From: Shewanella sp. GD04112
GTDB lineage: Bacteria > Pseudomonadota > Gammaproteobacteria > Enterobacterales > Shewanellaceae
NCBI RefSeq assembly: GCF_029835735.1
Contig: NZ_JAOEAL010000001.1
Location: 992,001 to 1,056,000 of the forward strand
Reading direction: 5' to 3'
DNA: 64,000 nucleotides
Each line of letters begins with the position of its first letter. Positions within the stretch are counted from its first letter, which is position 1. This document shows, piece after piece, positions 34,403 through 44,460 of this stretch. Made by a program: the position numbers and the translations under genes. Under the pieces are notes generated by a model. It made no database searches. It was not told the origin of the DNA and was given only the letters and a program-made list of their open reading frames with translations.

Positions 34403-35878
34403 ATGTTTATTTTCTTCTTATGCCTTGCGCTCTTAGTGCTGGCATACAAGTTTTATAGCCCATTTGTTGAGCGCCAAGCGGGGATTGATCCTAAAGCGCA
34501 AACTCCCCAAGCAAGATTCGAAGATGGCGTGGACTATGTGCCCGTTCACCCAGCCAAAGCGTTTTTGATCCAATTCTTAAACGTTGCCGGGGTTGGGCCG
34601 ATCTTTGGTCCTATCCTAGGGGCTTTATATGGCCCAGTGGCCTTACTCTGGATTGTGTTAGGTAACATTATTGGCGGCGCGGTACACGACTATTTCTCTG
34701 GCGTGTTAAGCATTAAAGAAGACGGTAAGAGCCTGCCAGAAATCGCCGGCCACTACTTTAACGTCTACTTTAAAGGCGTGATGCTGTTGTTTACTGCGAT
34801 GTTACTGTTCTTTGTGGGCGTGGTGTTTATCATGAGCCCTGCGGGTCTGTTAAGTAACCTCGACTATTTTAAAGATACCATTTTTGGCAATAACACCTTC
34901 TGGGTATTAGTGATTTTGGCTTATTACTTCTTAGCCACTATGCTGCCAATCGATAAGATCATCACTAAGCTTTACCCTGCTTTTGGTCTGTTGATGATCG
35001 TTATGACCACCTCGATTGCGGTTGCTCTGCTTATCAGCGCGCCACAGTTACCCGAGATGGGCGATGTGTTCGCTTACTTCAACCACAGCCATTACAACAA
35101 TGAGTTGCTCGAGCCAAACCCAGACGGTTTACCGATTTGGCCATTGCTGTTTGTGACTATTACCTGTGGTGCAATCAGTGGTTTCCACTCGACTCAAGCA
35201 CCTATCATGGCGCGCTGCCTGACTAACGAGAAATACGTTCGCCCCGTTTACTATGGCGCTATGGTGGCTGAAGGTGTTGTGGCTTGCGTATGGGCGACGG
35301 CGGGTATTGCGGCCTTCCCAGGTGGTTATGTTGAGCTTAAGAGCTTACTCGACCAAGGTGGTCCAGGCCTAGTGGTTAACCAAGTGGCGACTAGCTATCT
35401 TGGCGTATTAGGCGGTGTGATGGCGATTATTGCGGTGGCAGTATTTCCTATTACCTCGGGTGATACTGCATTTAGATCGCTGCGTCTCACTATTATCGAC
35501 GCCTTTAACATCCCACAGAGTATGCGTAACCGTTTATTGGTGGCGGCGCCTATCCTGACTATCGCTTACTTTATGACTAAGATCGACTTCTCCTTGATCT
35601 GGCGTTATTTTGCCTTCTCAAACATGCTGTTATCGACAAGCGTGCTGTGGTTGGCGACTAAGTACCTGTTCGATAGAGGCAGCTTCCATTGGATTGTGAG
35701 CTTGCCAGCGATTGCCGGAACCTGTGTGACCATCTCTTACATCATGACAGCGGGCATTGGTTTAGGCTTGCCTCAATCTCTGAGCCAACCCGTGGGGATT
35801 GCGGTCGGCGTGGTGTGTTTAGTGGCCTTGATTATTGCCCATAACAAACGCAAAACAGTACTGAATACAAACTCTTAA
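34403..35878 (+). CDS. CstA-family transporter, short form
   Basis: 491 residues and over ten helices. CstA hallmarks: DGVDYVPVHPAKAFLIQFLN, AGVGPIFGPILGALYG, GNIIGGAVHDYFSGVLS, and GFHSTQAPIMARC. E. coli CstA and BtsT are around 700 residues; this is the shorter class without the extra C-terminal part. Members import pyruvate or peptides during carbon limitation. No obvious regulator is next to it. A hairpin terminator follows. Confidence 0.9.
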   Translation: MFIFFLCLALLVLAYKFYSPFVERQAGIDPKAQTPQARFEDGVDYVPVHPAKAFLIQFLNVAGVGPIFGPILGALYGPVALLWIVLGNIIGGAVHDYFSGVLSIKEDGKSLPEIAGHYFNVYFKGVMLLFTAMLLFFVGVVFIMSPAGLLSNLDYFKDTIFGNNTFWVLVILAYYFLATMLPIDKIITKLYPAFGLLMIVMTTSIAVALLISAPQLPEMGDVFAYFNHSHYNNELLEPNPDGLPIWPLLFVTITCGAISGFHSTQAPIMARCLTNEKYVRPVYYGAMVAEGVVACVWATAGIAAFPGGYVELKSLLDQGGPGLVVNQVATSYLGVLGGVMAIIAVAVFPITSGDTAFRSLRLTIIDAFNIPQSMRNRLLVAAPILTIAYFMTKIDFSLIWRYFAFSNMLLSTSVLWLATKYLFDRGSFHWIVSLPAIAGTCVTISYIMTAGIGLGLPQSLSQPVGIAVGVVCLVALIIAHNKRKTVLNTNS

Positions 35879-35901
35879 CCTCATCGGTTTTAGGACTGCT
35901 A

Positions 35902-35926
35902 AGGGCTGCATTTTGCAGCCCTTTTT
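35902..35926 (+). terminator. Rho-independent terminator of the CstA-family gene
   Basis: AGGGCTGCA-tttt-TGCAGCCCT followed by TTTT, 23 bp after the stop codon. Confidence 0.9.
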
Positions 35927-36134
35927 AATACTATTTTCATAAACTGGCGTCAGTATTGAATATTGTCACTGTGACATATTCCATTGCGTCGAAATTATGT
36001 TAGATTCTGGCGAACTGATGGAGATAGAGGTATGGTTATCACTGTCATCAACAGTTCTCCACAGGGCAGTCACTGCAATATTGCTTACTTTTGCAGAGAA
36101 GTGTCAGGAAGTTACACCAAATCAGAGTCTGCTT

Positions 36135-37811
36135 ATGCAACCCAATTTATTTCCCGAACAAAGACATTTAAATCGTGAGCCGATGGTGATGCCGTCGGTG
36201 GAAGCTCAGTCTACCCGTAGCCGTTTACAACGTATGGTGGGTAGTGTGCTACTCACTTGCAGCGTGTTGTTAAGCTTATCTGCTTGTGCAGCGGGTAAGG
36301 CGAGCGCACCGCAGGAAGAAGAGTTTAGCTACGCTTGGTTGAAAGGCTATGCCCATACGCTGGCGACTGAGTCCTATGTAAGCCATAAGGGCGAGTTGCC
36401 AAAAAGCTTACAGGGCATGAGCTGGGATGATTACCAGCAGTTCCATTTCAAGAAAAAAGCCGCCCTGTGGCGTGAGGATGATTCGGAGTTTCGCGCCGAG
36501 TTATTCCACTTAGGCCTGTACTTCGATACGCCTGTGCATATTTACCAATTGGAAAATGGCAAGGCAAAGCTTATCGAATATTCGTCTTCCATGTTCGATT
36601 ACGGTAAATCCAAGGTGAAGGGTAGCCAACTACCGAAAGACTTAGGCTTTGCAGGGTTTAGAATGCAGTTTAATACCGACTGGCAGCGTGACGTGGTCGC
36701 CTTCTTAGGTGCCAGCTATTTCCGCGCCGTAGGTCAAGAAATGCAATATGGTTTATCTGCCCGTGGTTTAGCGGTAGACACTGCGCTGCCTAAGCCTGAA
36801 GAATTCCCTATGTTTACCCGTTTCTGGTTAGAGAAGCCACAACCGGGTTCTAATATTGCGACTGTGTACGCTCTGTTAGATTCACCAAGTGTAACAGGGG
36901 CTTACCGTTTCGATATCGAGCCGGGTGAGCGTTTAAAAATGAAGGTCGATGCGGCGATTTACCCGCGTAAGGCCATCGAACGTTTAGGCGTTGCGCCACT
37001 GACCAGTATGTACATGGTGGGTGAAAACGATCGCCGCACCGGTTACGACTGGCGCCAAGAGATCCACGATTCAGACGGTCTTGCCATGCACACGGGTAAC
37101 GGTGAATGGATTTGGCGTCCGCTGGGCAACCCAAGCAACCTGCGTTTCAATGCCTACAGCGATGAGAATCCAAAGGGCTTTGGTTTAATGCAGCGCGACC
37201 GTAATTTCGACCATTATCAAGATGATGGTGTGTTCTACGAGAAGCGCCCAAGCCTGTGGATCGAGCCAACGGGTAATTGGGGTAAAGGTTCGGTGCAGTT
37301 AGTTGAAATCCCAACACTGGATGAAACCTTCGACAATATCGTGGCGTTTTGGAACCCAGCTGAGCCTATTCAGCCTGGTCAAGAACTACTCTACAGCTAC
37401 AACATGTACTGGGGCGGTATTCCACCCGTGCAATCACCCCGTGCCCGCGTAGTCGATACCTTTACCGGTATTGGTGGTGTGGTTGGTCAAAAGCGTAAGT
37501 ACTATAGCAAGCGCTTTGTGATTGATTTTGCTGGTGGTTCCTTACCTATGCTAGGTAAAGATACCCAAGTGAAGGCGGTGATTTCGACCTCTCAGGGTCG
37601 TGTCGAAATTGAATCTGCTCGCCCACAACATGCGATCAACGGTTACCGCGCTATGTTTGACCTAGTGCCACCAGAAGACAGCGTTGAGCCGATTAACCTC
37701 AGAGTTTACTTAGAGGTCGACGGTCAGCCGTTAACTGAGACTTGGATGTACCAGTGGACACCACCACCAGTGAACGAGCGTGAGCTGCATAACGCCGGTC
37801 ATTTGCAGTAA
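36135..37811 (+). CDS. OpgG/OpgD-family glucan biosynthesis protein, lipoprotein-like signal
   Basis: The periplasmic protein modifies or elongates osmoregulated glucans. The whole mature part (FSYAWLKGYAHTLATESYVS to the C terminus) fits the MdoG family, including the FRMQFNTDWQRDVVAFLGAS and IWRPLGNPSNLRFNAYSDEN segments. The signal ends LSLSACAAG, which reads as a lipobox, so it may be membrane-anchored. The start is uncertain: ATG 36135 is chosen, ATG 36183 is as good, and the open frame back to 35997 is unlikely to be used. No opgH gene is beside it, which makes OpgD or an orphan paralogue possible. Confidence 0.85.
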   Translation: MQPNLFPEQRHLNREPMVMPSVEAQSTRSRLQRMVGSVLLTCSVLLSLSACAAGKASAPQEEEFSYAWLKGYAHTLATESYVSHKGELPKSLQGMSWDDYQQFHFKKKAALWREDDSEFRAELFHLGLYFDTPVHIYQLENGKAKLIEYSSSMFDYGKSKVKGSQLPKDLGFAGFRMQFNTDWQRDVVAFLGASYFRAVGQEMQYGLSARGLAVDTALPKPEEFPMFTRFWLEKPQPGSNIATVYALLDSPSVTGAYRFDIEPGERLKMKVDAAIYPRKAIERLGVAPLTSMYMVGENDRRTGYDWRQEIHDSDGLAMHTGNGEWIWRPLGNPSNLRFNAYSDENPKGFGLMQRDRNFDHYQDDGVFYEKRPSLWIEPTGNWGKGSVQLVEIPTLDETFDNIVAFWNPAEPIQPGQELLYSYNMYWGGIPPVQSPRARVVDTFTGIGGVVGQKRKYYSKRFVIDFAGGSLPMLGKDTQVKAVISTSQGRVEIESARPQHAINGYRAMFDLVPPEDSVEPINLRVYLEVDGQPLTETWMYQWTPPPVNERELHNAGHLQ

Positions 37812-37835
37812 GCCGTGACTCAGTGTTAAATCTTA

Positions 37836-37863
37836 AAACGCCAGCCCTGTGCTGGCGTTTTTG
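37836..37863 (+). terminator. Rho-independent terminator after the glucan gene
   Basis: AAACGCCAGC-cctgt-GCTGGCGTTT followed by T residues. Confidence 0.88.
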
Positions 37864-38005
37864 CATTAGCGGATTTGTTAAATGCAAGCCTGACACGGAG
37901 TTATTGAGGACTGATTCACTTTTTGCAAATCTAAATAATTTTTCACTGTCAAAGAGGTCAACCTTAGGCGTAATCTGTGGCGTCCTCGTTATAGGTTAGC
38001 GATTC

Positions 38006-39475
38006 ATGTTTGAGATATTGACTTCTATCGGCCTGGGTTGGTCGGTAGCTTTAGTGCTGGCGGTGCTATTTGTGCTGGCCTACGAATTTATCAATGGCTT
38101 CCACGATACCGCCAATGCTGTTGCCACAGTCATCTACACCAAGGCCATGCCTGCCAACCTCGCGGTGATTTCTTCAGCCCTGTTCAACTTTGCCGGAGTG
38201 CTGCTCGGCGGGCTTGGCGTGGCCTATGCCATAGTGCATCTCTTGCCCGTCGATTCTTTACTGGGAATGGATTCAACCCAAGGGCTGTTGATGGTGTTCT
38301 CACTACTCTTTTCGGCCATTATTTGGAACTTAGGGACTTGGTATTTTGGTATTCCTGCCTCCAGTTCCCATACCCTGATTGGCTCGATTATGGGGGTTGG
38401 CGGCGCATTCGCCTGGATACACAATGAACCTGTACTGCACGGCATTAATCTCACCAAAGCCACGCAGATTATGCTGTCGTTGATCATTTCGCCCACGCTG
38501 GGATTTGTGCTGGCGGGGATACTGTTATTGCTAATGAAGTACGTGTGGCAAAAGCACAAGATACACCGCACCCCCGATGAACAATTTCAGATTAATGGCA
38601 AACGCCATCCGCCGTTCTGGGCGCGCGTCAGTTTGATAGCCTCGGCCATGGGGGTGAGCTTCGCCCACGGTTCTAACGATGGCCAAAAAGGCATTGGTTT
38701 AGTGATGCTGGTGCTGATCTGTATGGCACCAGCGTATTTTGCCCTCGACATGAGTAGCCAATCCTATGATTTGGCGAGAACACAGGATGCTAACCGCCGT
38801 ATTATGGCTATCTACAGTCGCAATCAAGCTGTGATTAGCGATCTGGTGGATGTTAAAGCACAAGTGAATGTGACTGACACTTTACTGAGCCACTGCTCGG
38901 CACAAACCGTGTTACCGGCCATGTCGCTGCTCGATCGCCGTTTAGATAAGGCCAGCAGTTTTCAAGAGATGAGTGTCGAAGAACGTCGTGAAGTGCGTCG
39001 CTTGCTGCTATGTATCGATGATACTGCGCGCAAAGTGGCAAAATTAGACTTACCCGCCAAAGAGTTAACATCACTCAATAAATGGCGTAAGGACCTAACT
39101 AAGTCAACCGAATACGCGCCTTTGTGGGTGATAGTGGCCATTGCGACGGCCTTGGGCTGTGGCACCTTAGTGGGTTGGCGTCGCATTGTTTATACCGTCG
39201 GTGAGAAGATAGGCTCCTCGGGGATGACCTACAGCCAAGGGATTGCGGCTCAGGTGACGGCGGCGGCATCGATTGGGATTGCTAGCGTGACGGGAATGCC
39301 GGTTTCAACCACCCATATTCTGTCTTCGGCGGTGGCAGGCACTATGGTGGCCAATCGCTCAGGCTTACAAAGCCAAACCATTAAGCAGATTTTATTAGCT
39401 TGGGTACTGACACTGCCGATTACCATGCTCTTATCTGCATTGGTGTTTATCTTGGCTAACGCGCTCTGGGGTTAA
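38006..39475 (+). CDS. pitA: PitA-type low-affinity phosphate transporter
   Basis: 489 residues. The duplicated signature of inorganic phosphate transporters is clear: EFINGFHDTANAVATVIYTK at the N terminus, FAHGSNDGQKGIGLVML in the second half, and TGMPVSTTHILSSAVAGTM near the end. A large cytoplasmic loop (about residues 250-365) separates the two halves, as in E. coli PitA. It is symported with protons as metal-phosphate. The ATG is preceded by a weak ribosome site (AGGTTAG). Not in an operon. Confidence 0.94.
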   Translation: MFEILTSIGLGWSVALVLAVLFVLAYEFINGFHDTANAVATVIYTKAMPANLAVISSALFNFAGVLLGGLGVAYAIVHLLPVDSLLGMDSTQGLLMVFSLLFSAIIWNLGTWYFGIPASSSHTLIGSIMGVGGAFAWIHNEPVLHGINLTKATQIMLSLIISPTLGFVLAGILLLLMKYVWQKHKIHRTPDEQFQINGKRHPPFWARVSLIASAMGVSFAHGSNDGQKGIGLVMLVLICMAPAYFALDMSSQSYDLARTQDANRRIMAIYSRNQAVISDLVDVKAQVNVTDTLLSHCSAQTVLPAMSLLDRRLDKASSFQEMSVEERREVRRLLLCIDDTARKVAKLDLPAKELTSLNKWRKDLTKSTEYAPLWVIVAIATALGCGTLVGWRRIVYTVGEKIGSSGMTYSQGIAAQVTAAASIGIASVTGMPVSTTHILSSAVAGTMVANRSGLQSQTIKQILLAWVLTLPITMLLSALVFILANALWG

Positions 39476-39487
39476 GCTAAATTCCTT

Positions 39488-40438
39488 TTACCACGTAAGT
39501 TGCATCTGCGCGGCAGACTCTGCCAACGCTTTATGCAACTGAATAGTGGGCAAGCTGATTTCATTGGCCAGTTGTTGCTGCAACTGCTGGTATAAACGTA
39601 TCGCTAATTCGGGCGCGGTCTGGTTATCGGGCGTATGGATAAACAGATAAGGCTCGCGCCCCTCTTTTATCCAGAGTGCGAGTTGCCTTAGCCAGTTGTT
39701 AAAAAAACTATCGTTATTCTTTACCAGCAATTTATCGTTACTCGCCGCTAAGGCTTCAATCGTTCCATCCGTTTGGCCAATAAAACGCACCACGGGCGTA
39801 TGGGCGGTCGCGATAGCGTGAACGGGCACCTGTGGCTTTTTCTTATGGGCATCGATGATCGCTTCGTTGGCGGGCGGCAAGGCAAACAGTGGCCGACTGT
39901 CCATGATGATGCGATTGATTTGTCTATCCATCAACAGGCGATTTAGCGCTCGCTCTGCGTCTCCCTTGGCAAAAAAGCCTAAATGGCGAACCTCTACGCC
40001 ATAGCTTAAACCTTGCGGTAACAGATCAAAAAAAACTGCTAACACTGGTAGCTGTTCGGGGCCGAAGGAAGCGGGAAGCTGAATTTTCCACAAACCGGTT
40101 TTTTCAACCAAGGGTGACATCACTTGGAAGAAGGCCAATAACTCCTGCTGACAATCCTGCAACTGCTTTTGATGGGTGATGGCTTGTGGCAGTTTGAAGG
40201 TAAAGCGAAAATCATCGGGAGTGGCGCTGTGCCAATTCATCACAGTTTGCGCATTTGGCGTCGCGTAAAAGCTGGTGTTGCCTTCCACTGTGTTGAAGAT
40301 ACTGGCATAGCGGGCAAGTCTTTCAGCCTGTTTAGTACTTGAACCATAAACACTTTCTTGCCAATGGTTATGCGACCACATGGCAAGCCCGAGACGTAAA
40401 TGTCGCGCGCTATGGGGAGGGGATTGGAACGACGTCAA
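39488..40438 (-). CDS. DUF72 (YecE-like) protein
   Basis: 316 residues with a TIM-barrel-like fold of unknown activity. Family marks: LRLGLAMWSHNHW start, FNTVEGNTSFYATP, and DFRFTFKLPQAITHQKQL. The frame starts with TTG at 40438, supported by TAGGAG at proper distance; the conserved GLAMWSH lies too near to allow a later start. It ends 12 bp after the convergent pitA stop. Conserved widely, function not known. Confidence 0.85.
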   Translation of the reverse strand: MTSFQSPPHSARHLRLGLAMWSHNHWQESVYGSSTKQAERLARYASIFNTVEGNTSFYATPNAQTVMNWHSATPDDFRFTFKLPQAITHQKQLQDCQQELLAFFQVMSPLVEKTGLWKIQLPASFGPEQLPVLAVFFDLLPQGLSYGVEVRHLGFFAKGDAERALNRLLMDRQINRIIMDSRPLFALPPANEAIIDAHKKKPQVPVHAIATAHTPVVRFIGQTDGTIEALAASNDKLLVKNNDSFFNNWLRQLALWIKEGREPYLFIHTPDNQTAPELAIRLYQQLQQQLANEISLPTIQLHKALAESAAQMQLTW

Positions 40439-40726
40439 ACATACTCCTACTTAACTGGCTAAACACTGGAATGAGGTTTAAGTTGGCGACTCATGCCATC
40501 GCTCTTGGGGTATTGTGCTTAAATCGGTTTGTGTCCGTCAAATCTACCGCTGGTTTTTATCATTTTGCGGGCGAGATTGCGCTGGATTTAGCTTGGAACT
40601 GTCATGGTAATTAACCTACTCTAATAGTATGTTATTCTGTGTTTTGGACTTTAACGGCGGGGATTTCCCCGGTTTGTTAATGGGCCTCATGACGTAAATA
40701 AACCCTCGGCATAGTTGGAGAGTTGT

Positions 40727-42187
40727 GTGAAAAACGATGGTTATACTTCCCTAAGCCAATTTGTTGATTTGTTATTAGATGCTATCTGCGTCGTCGATAA
40801 AACCGGGCGCTTCGAGTTTGTCAGTGCGGGCGCCGAGCGTATTTTTGGTTATACCCCAGATGAAATGCTGGGGATGCAGATGTTAGATCTTGTGTATCCA
40901 GAAGATAGGGAACGCACACTGGCCGCCGCCAATGACATTATGGCGGGCAGTTATAAGCTCGATTTTGAAAATCGTTATGTTCGTAAAGATGGCTCACTGG
41001 TCGATATTCTCTGGTCTGCCCGCTGGTCTGAGGATCGCCAGCAGCGGATTGCCGTCGCCCGCGATATCACTAAAAGCAAAGCCGCCGAGCGGCGCCAGGC
41101 TGCGCTGTATGAGATTTCTGAGGCGGTGCATGTTACCGAAGATCTCCTTGCGCTGTATCGACGCATTCACCAGATCCTGGCCAAACTGTTACCGACGGAT
41201 AATTTTGCTATCGCGCTGTATGATGCCGATCTTAATGAGTTAGATTTTCCCTATCGCGTGCTGGCGGGGGAGCAAAATCCGGCGCAATCCGCCAGTTTCG
41301 ATCATTTTACCGAGCAAGTGATCCAAAGCGCACAGTCTATGCTGCTTTGCCCCATGGCTCGGCCTGTTTCTGCGGTTGAAAGTGAGCTTTGCTATTCGCA
41401 AGTCGATTCGCAAAAAAATCAGCAAGATAATCAGCAAGATAACCCGCAAGCCATAAGTTGGCTTGGCGTGCCGCTAACATTGCAGAAGGGCATTATCGGC
41501 GCCTTGATTATGCACAGTACCCCTGATTCTAGGGCTTACACTCAGCAGGATTGTGAGTTACTGGAGTTTGTGTCGACCCAAGTCGCTTTTGCGATTGAGC
41601 GGCGGCAGATGTTGGCGCGGTTAGAGCATATTGCACTTTATGACCAACTCACCCATTTGCCTAATCGTGAGTTGTTTTATGACAGATTCCAAAAGGCGCT
41701 ATCACGCGCGAATCGTGAGTCGAGCTATTTCTCCTTACTCTATTTGGACTTAGACAAGTTTAAATGGGTGAATGATACCTATGGCCATGGCGTGGGCGAT
41801 CTCCTGCTACAAATCACCGCCCAGCGGATCTTGGGATGCGTGAGAAACTCGGATACGGTTGCCCGTTTTGGTGGCGATGAGTTTGTGATCCTGCTTGAGC
41901 GTGTCGATTCGGCGCAGAATACCTTGCTCGTCGCCCAAAAGATCTTAGAAGTGCTTAACCAGCCCTTTGAGCTGGTTAATCAACAGGTCCATATTTTGCC
42001 GAGCATTGGAATTGCCCTCTATCCCGAGCATGGTAGGGATGAAAAACAACTGTTGTCCTGCGCCGATACGGCGATGTACAAGGCGAAGCGTAATGGTGGC
42101 AATCGGATTGAAATGGGTTATCAAGGCTTAAAGACCAGCTATTTCGAACCCTTAATCCAACCCCATCGAGAGGCCTTGAAGCGCTAG
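40727..42187 (+). CDS. PAS-GAF-GGDEF diguanylate cyclase
   Basis: 486 residues, no membrane helix. A PAS domain (about 8-115, with DAICVVDKTGRFEFVSAGAE and a PAC DITKSKAAERRQ) is followed by a GAF domain (about 125-300) and a GGDEF domain. The catalytic motif FGGDEF is intact, and RNSD five residues before it is a canonical inhibitory I-site. It should make c-di-GMP under product feedback. GTG 40727 is chosen (GGAGAG upstream) over TTG 40715. Glutamine-asparagine-rich repeat QQDNQQDNPQ in the GAF loop is a likely disordered insert. Confidence 0.93.
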   Translation: MKNDGYTSLSQFVDLLLDAICVVDKTGRFEFVSAGAERIFGYTPDEMLGMQMLDLVYPEDRERTLAAANDIMAGSYKLDFENRYVRKDGSLVDILWSARWSEDRQQRIAVARDITKSKAAERRQAALYEISEAVHVTEDLLALYRRIHQILAKLLPTDNFAIALYDADLNELDFPYRVLAGEQNPAQSASFDHFTEQVIQSAQSMLLCPMARPVSAVESELCYSQVDSQKNQQDNQQDNPQAISWLGVPLTLQKGIIGALIMHSTPDSRAYTQQDCELLEFVSTQVAFAIERRQMLARLEHIALYDQLTHLPNRELFYDRFQKALSRANRESSYFSLLYLDLDKFKWVNDTYGHGVGDLLLQITAQRILGCVRNSDTVARFGGDEFVILLERVDSAQNTLLVAQKILEVLNQPFELVNQQVHILPSIGIALYPEHGRDEKQLLSCADTAMYKAKRNGGNRIEMGYQGLKTSYFEPLIQPHREALKR

Positions 42188-42202
42188 TGTGATCTTTATA
42201 AA

Positions 42203-42240
42203 AAAATCCCCGATAAGCTCAAGATTATCGGGGATTTTTT
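42203..42240. terminator. Bidirectional terminator between cyclase and chemoreceptor
   Basis: AATCCCCGATAA pairs with TTATCGGGGATT around a short loop, with A and T runs on opposite sides. Both convergent genes end here. Confidence 0.92.
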
Positions 42241-42280
42241 ATAGCGTGGCGATGCGTTAGGGCATAGGGCGTTGGCGCAT

Positions 42281-44173
42281 TTATAGCTTAAAGCGGCCGA
42301 CTTCCTGTTGCAGCGAGGCGGCTAAATGAGCCAATTCCTGCGCTTGTACCATAGAGCTTTGCGCCTCGATGGAGAGGTTTTCAGAAACTTCGCGAATCGA
42401 CTCGGTATTACGGTTAATTTCGCTGGTGACCGAGGTTTGTTCCTCTGCGGCGGTGGCAATCTGGCTCGCCATATCCGAGATCTCATTAATGGCTTTGCTG
42501 ATCTGTAGCAGGCTCTCACTGGCCGAGTTGGCGTCGGCGACACTGGTTTCAGCCATATCATGACTTTGAGTCATAGATTTAACCGCCTTACCCGCAGTTT
42601 GCTGTAAGGTTTCGATCATCGCCTGAATTTCTTGGGTCGAGGAGTGAGTGCGCTGCGACAACACGCGCACCTCGTCGGCCACCACGGCAAAGCCGCGACC
42701 TTGTTCACCGGCACGGGCGGCTTCAATGGCGGCGTTTAACGCCAACAAGTTGGTTTGTTCGGCAATGCCACTGATTGTGAGCAATATGCTATTAATTTTT
42801 TGCGAGTGTTCGTTCAACTCGCTGATAATACGGCCCGCAGTTTCGACCTCATTGGCCAAGTTGCGGATCGATTGCTGACTCTGCATCACTTGTTTTTGGC
42901 CGTGGTTCGACAGACCAACCGCGTCTTGTGCCGTTTGCGCGGTATGCTCGGCGTTGCTGGCAATCTCTTCGGTGGCACTGGCCATTTCAGTCACAGCGGT
43001 GGCAACCATAGTGACTTCATCTTGTTGCACTGCGATACGTTGGCTATTTTCCGTCGCCGAAGCGCTGCTACCCTTGGCTTGATATTCAAGCTGGCCTGCG
43101 ATGTTGTGCATTCGTGAGATCATGCCGTGCAGGCGCTCCACAAAGCGGTTAAAGCCCGAGGCCAAGATGCCAATCTCGTCGTGGCTGTTGGCGGTGTGAA
43201 TTCTCACTGTCAGGTCGCCATCCCCTTCGGCAATATCATTGAGTGCCAAGGCTACGCGTTCTAAGTCTTTAAATTGAATTTTGAAGATGGCCACGAGGAC
43301 CAAGCCGAAGAGGACCAGTAACGCGGCGCCGACGGCGGACATCCACCAAGCGAGTGTGGTGGCCTGCGACATGATCTCCTCTTTGTTCATCACGAAAATC
43401 AACTCCCAATCGGTGGACGGGATTGCCGCCACATAAATGAGTTGAGTTTCGCCGCCGAGTTCACGCTCTTCTAAGGTATTGGCATTTGCCCGTTGGGATA
43501 ACCAGCTGGGGGTAAAGTCTTTATCTATGGTGTTCAACTGTTGATTGTTGAGCTGGCTATTGGGATGGCTGATGATAAGCCCTGTCTTGTCTACCATTAA
43601 GGTGTAGCCTTTACCTGGGACTTGAAGGCGCTGAACCGCATCGGTGAGCTGGTCTATGGTGAGGTTTGCTGCGGCCACCCCGAATAGGCTACCCGAAACC
43701 ATGACTGGCTCGGCAATGGTCACCACTTGTTTTTTCAAGGTGGCGCTCACATAGGGCGCCGTCATCACCATAGCATTTGCGGCTTTGGCGTCCATATACC
43801 AAGGACGGACTCTGGGATCATAGTTAGCCGTGTTTAGCGCGGGATCTTGGCGGTACATGTTGCCTTGTTCATCGCCAAAATAGGTTAGCGCGAATCCCAT
43901 GCCATTATGGGCTTGTAATAAATAGGGCGTGATCTGCACATTGGGATCGGCTTCAATGGTCTTTTTAAGACTGGTAATCGCCATTTTGCGATCTTGCATC
44001 CACAGGCCTATCCCTTCGGCAAAGGTGTTCGCCAGTTGATCAATTTCATGTTGGGTATTTTCTAAGGCGTTATTGCGGATGAAATAGCTTGAAATGCTTA
44101 CCAGCACTGCAACAGTAATGAGAACGGCGAAAAGACTACTAAAGAGTAGGCGGGTTTTGAGTGTTGATCTCAT
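42281..44173 (-). CDS. Methyl-accepting chemotaxis protein
   Basis: 630 residues. The first helix (about 8-30) and second (about 280-300) enclose a double-Cache periplasmic domain (WYMDAKAANAMVMTAPYVSA, DKTGLIISHPNSQ). HAMP follows, then the coiled signalling hairpin with tip AGEQGRGFAVVADEVRVLSQ. Methylation helices have the usual alternating Gln/Glu. There is no C-terminal CheR-docking pentapeptide. The ligand is unknown; Cache types often bind amino or carboxylic acids. Single gene. Confidence 0.95.
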   Translation of the reverse strand: MRSTLKTRLLFSSLFAVLITVAVLVSISSYFIRNNALENTQHEIDQLANTFAEGIGLWMQDRKMAITSLKKTIEADPNVQITPYLLQAHNGMGFALTYFGDEQGNMYRQDPALNTANYDPRVRPWYMDAKAANAMVMTAPYVSATLKKQVVTIAEPVMVSGSLFGVAAANLTIDQLTDAVQRLQVPGKGYTLMVDKTGLIISHPNSQLNNQQLNTIDKDFTPSWLSQRANANTLEERELGGETQLIYVAAIPSTDWELIFVMNKEEIMSQATTLAWWMSAVGAALLVLFGLVLVAIFKIQFKDLERVALALNDIAEGDGDLTVRIHTANSHDEIGILASGFNRFVERLHGMISRMHNIAGQLEYQAKGSSASATENSQRIAVQQDEVTMVATAVTEMASATEEIASNAEHTAQTAQDAVGLSNHGQKQVMQSQQSIRNLANEVETAGRIISELNEHSQKINSILLTISGIAEQTNLLALNAAIEAARAGEQGRGFAVVADEVRVLSQRTHSSTQEIQAMIETLQQTAGKAVKSMTQSHDMAETSVADANSASESLLQISKAINEISDMASQIATAAEEQTSVTSEINRNTESIREVSENLSIEAQSSMVQAQELAHLAASLQQEVGRFKL

Positions 44174-44460
44174 ATGTAATTCCTTTAAATTCCGTTAGCT
44201 GTCTAACGTCAATAGAGTATAGCGGCTGAAAATGTGAAAGCATGAATTGATAAGTCACCAATTTTTTATGTGTTTAAATTGATTACGCCTCGGATTGGCT
44301 GTCATCTTGGTAAATTGGCGATATTGCCCAAATAGGAGTTTACTCCTGTAAGATGACTAATTTGATTTGTTGCACAGCTTTCAGCGGATATCAGGCATAC
44401 TCTGATATAACAGTAAGTTAGTACAAATCAGTGCTGATGAATGCAAATGAGCGGAATAAT

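Noticed and set aside
35997..36134. N-terminal extension of the glucan protein
   Set aside because: It would put 46 or more residues before the signal peptide and has no ribosome site; an internal start is more likely.
44333..44346. GGAGTTTACTCC palindrome before the EAL gene
   Set aside because: A short symmetric sequence of this length is expected by chance and has no second copy; not enough to call an operator.
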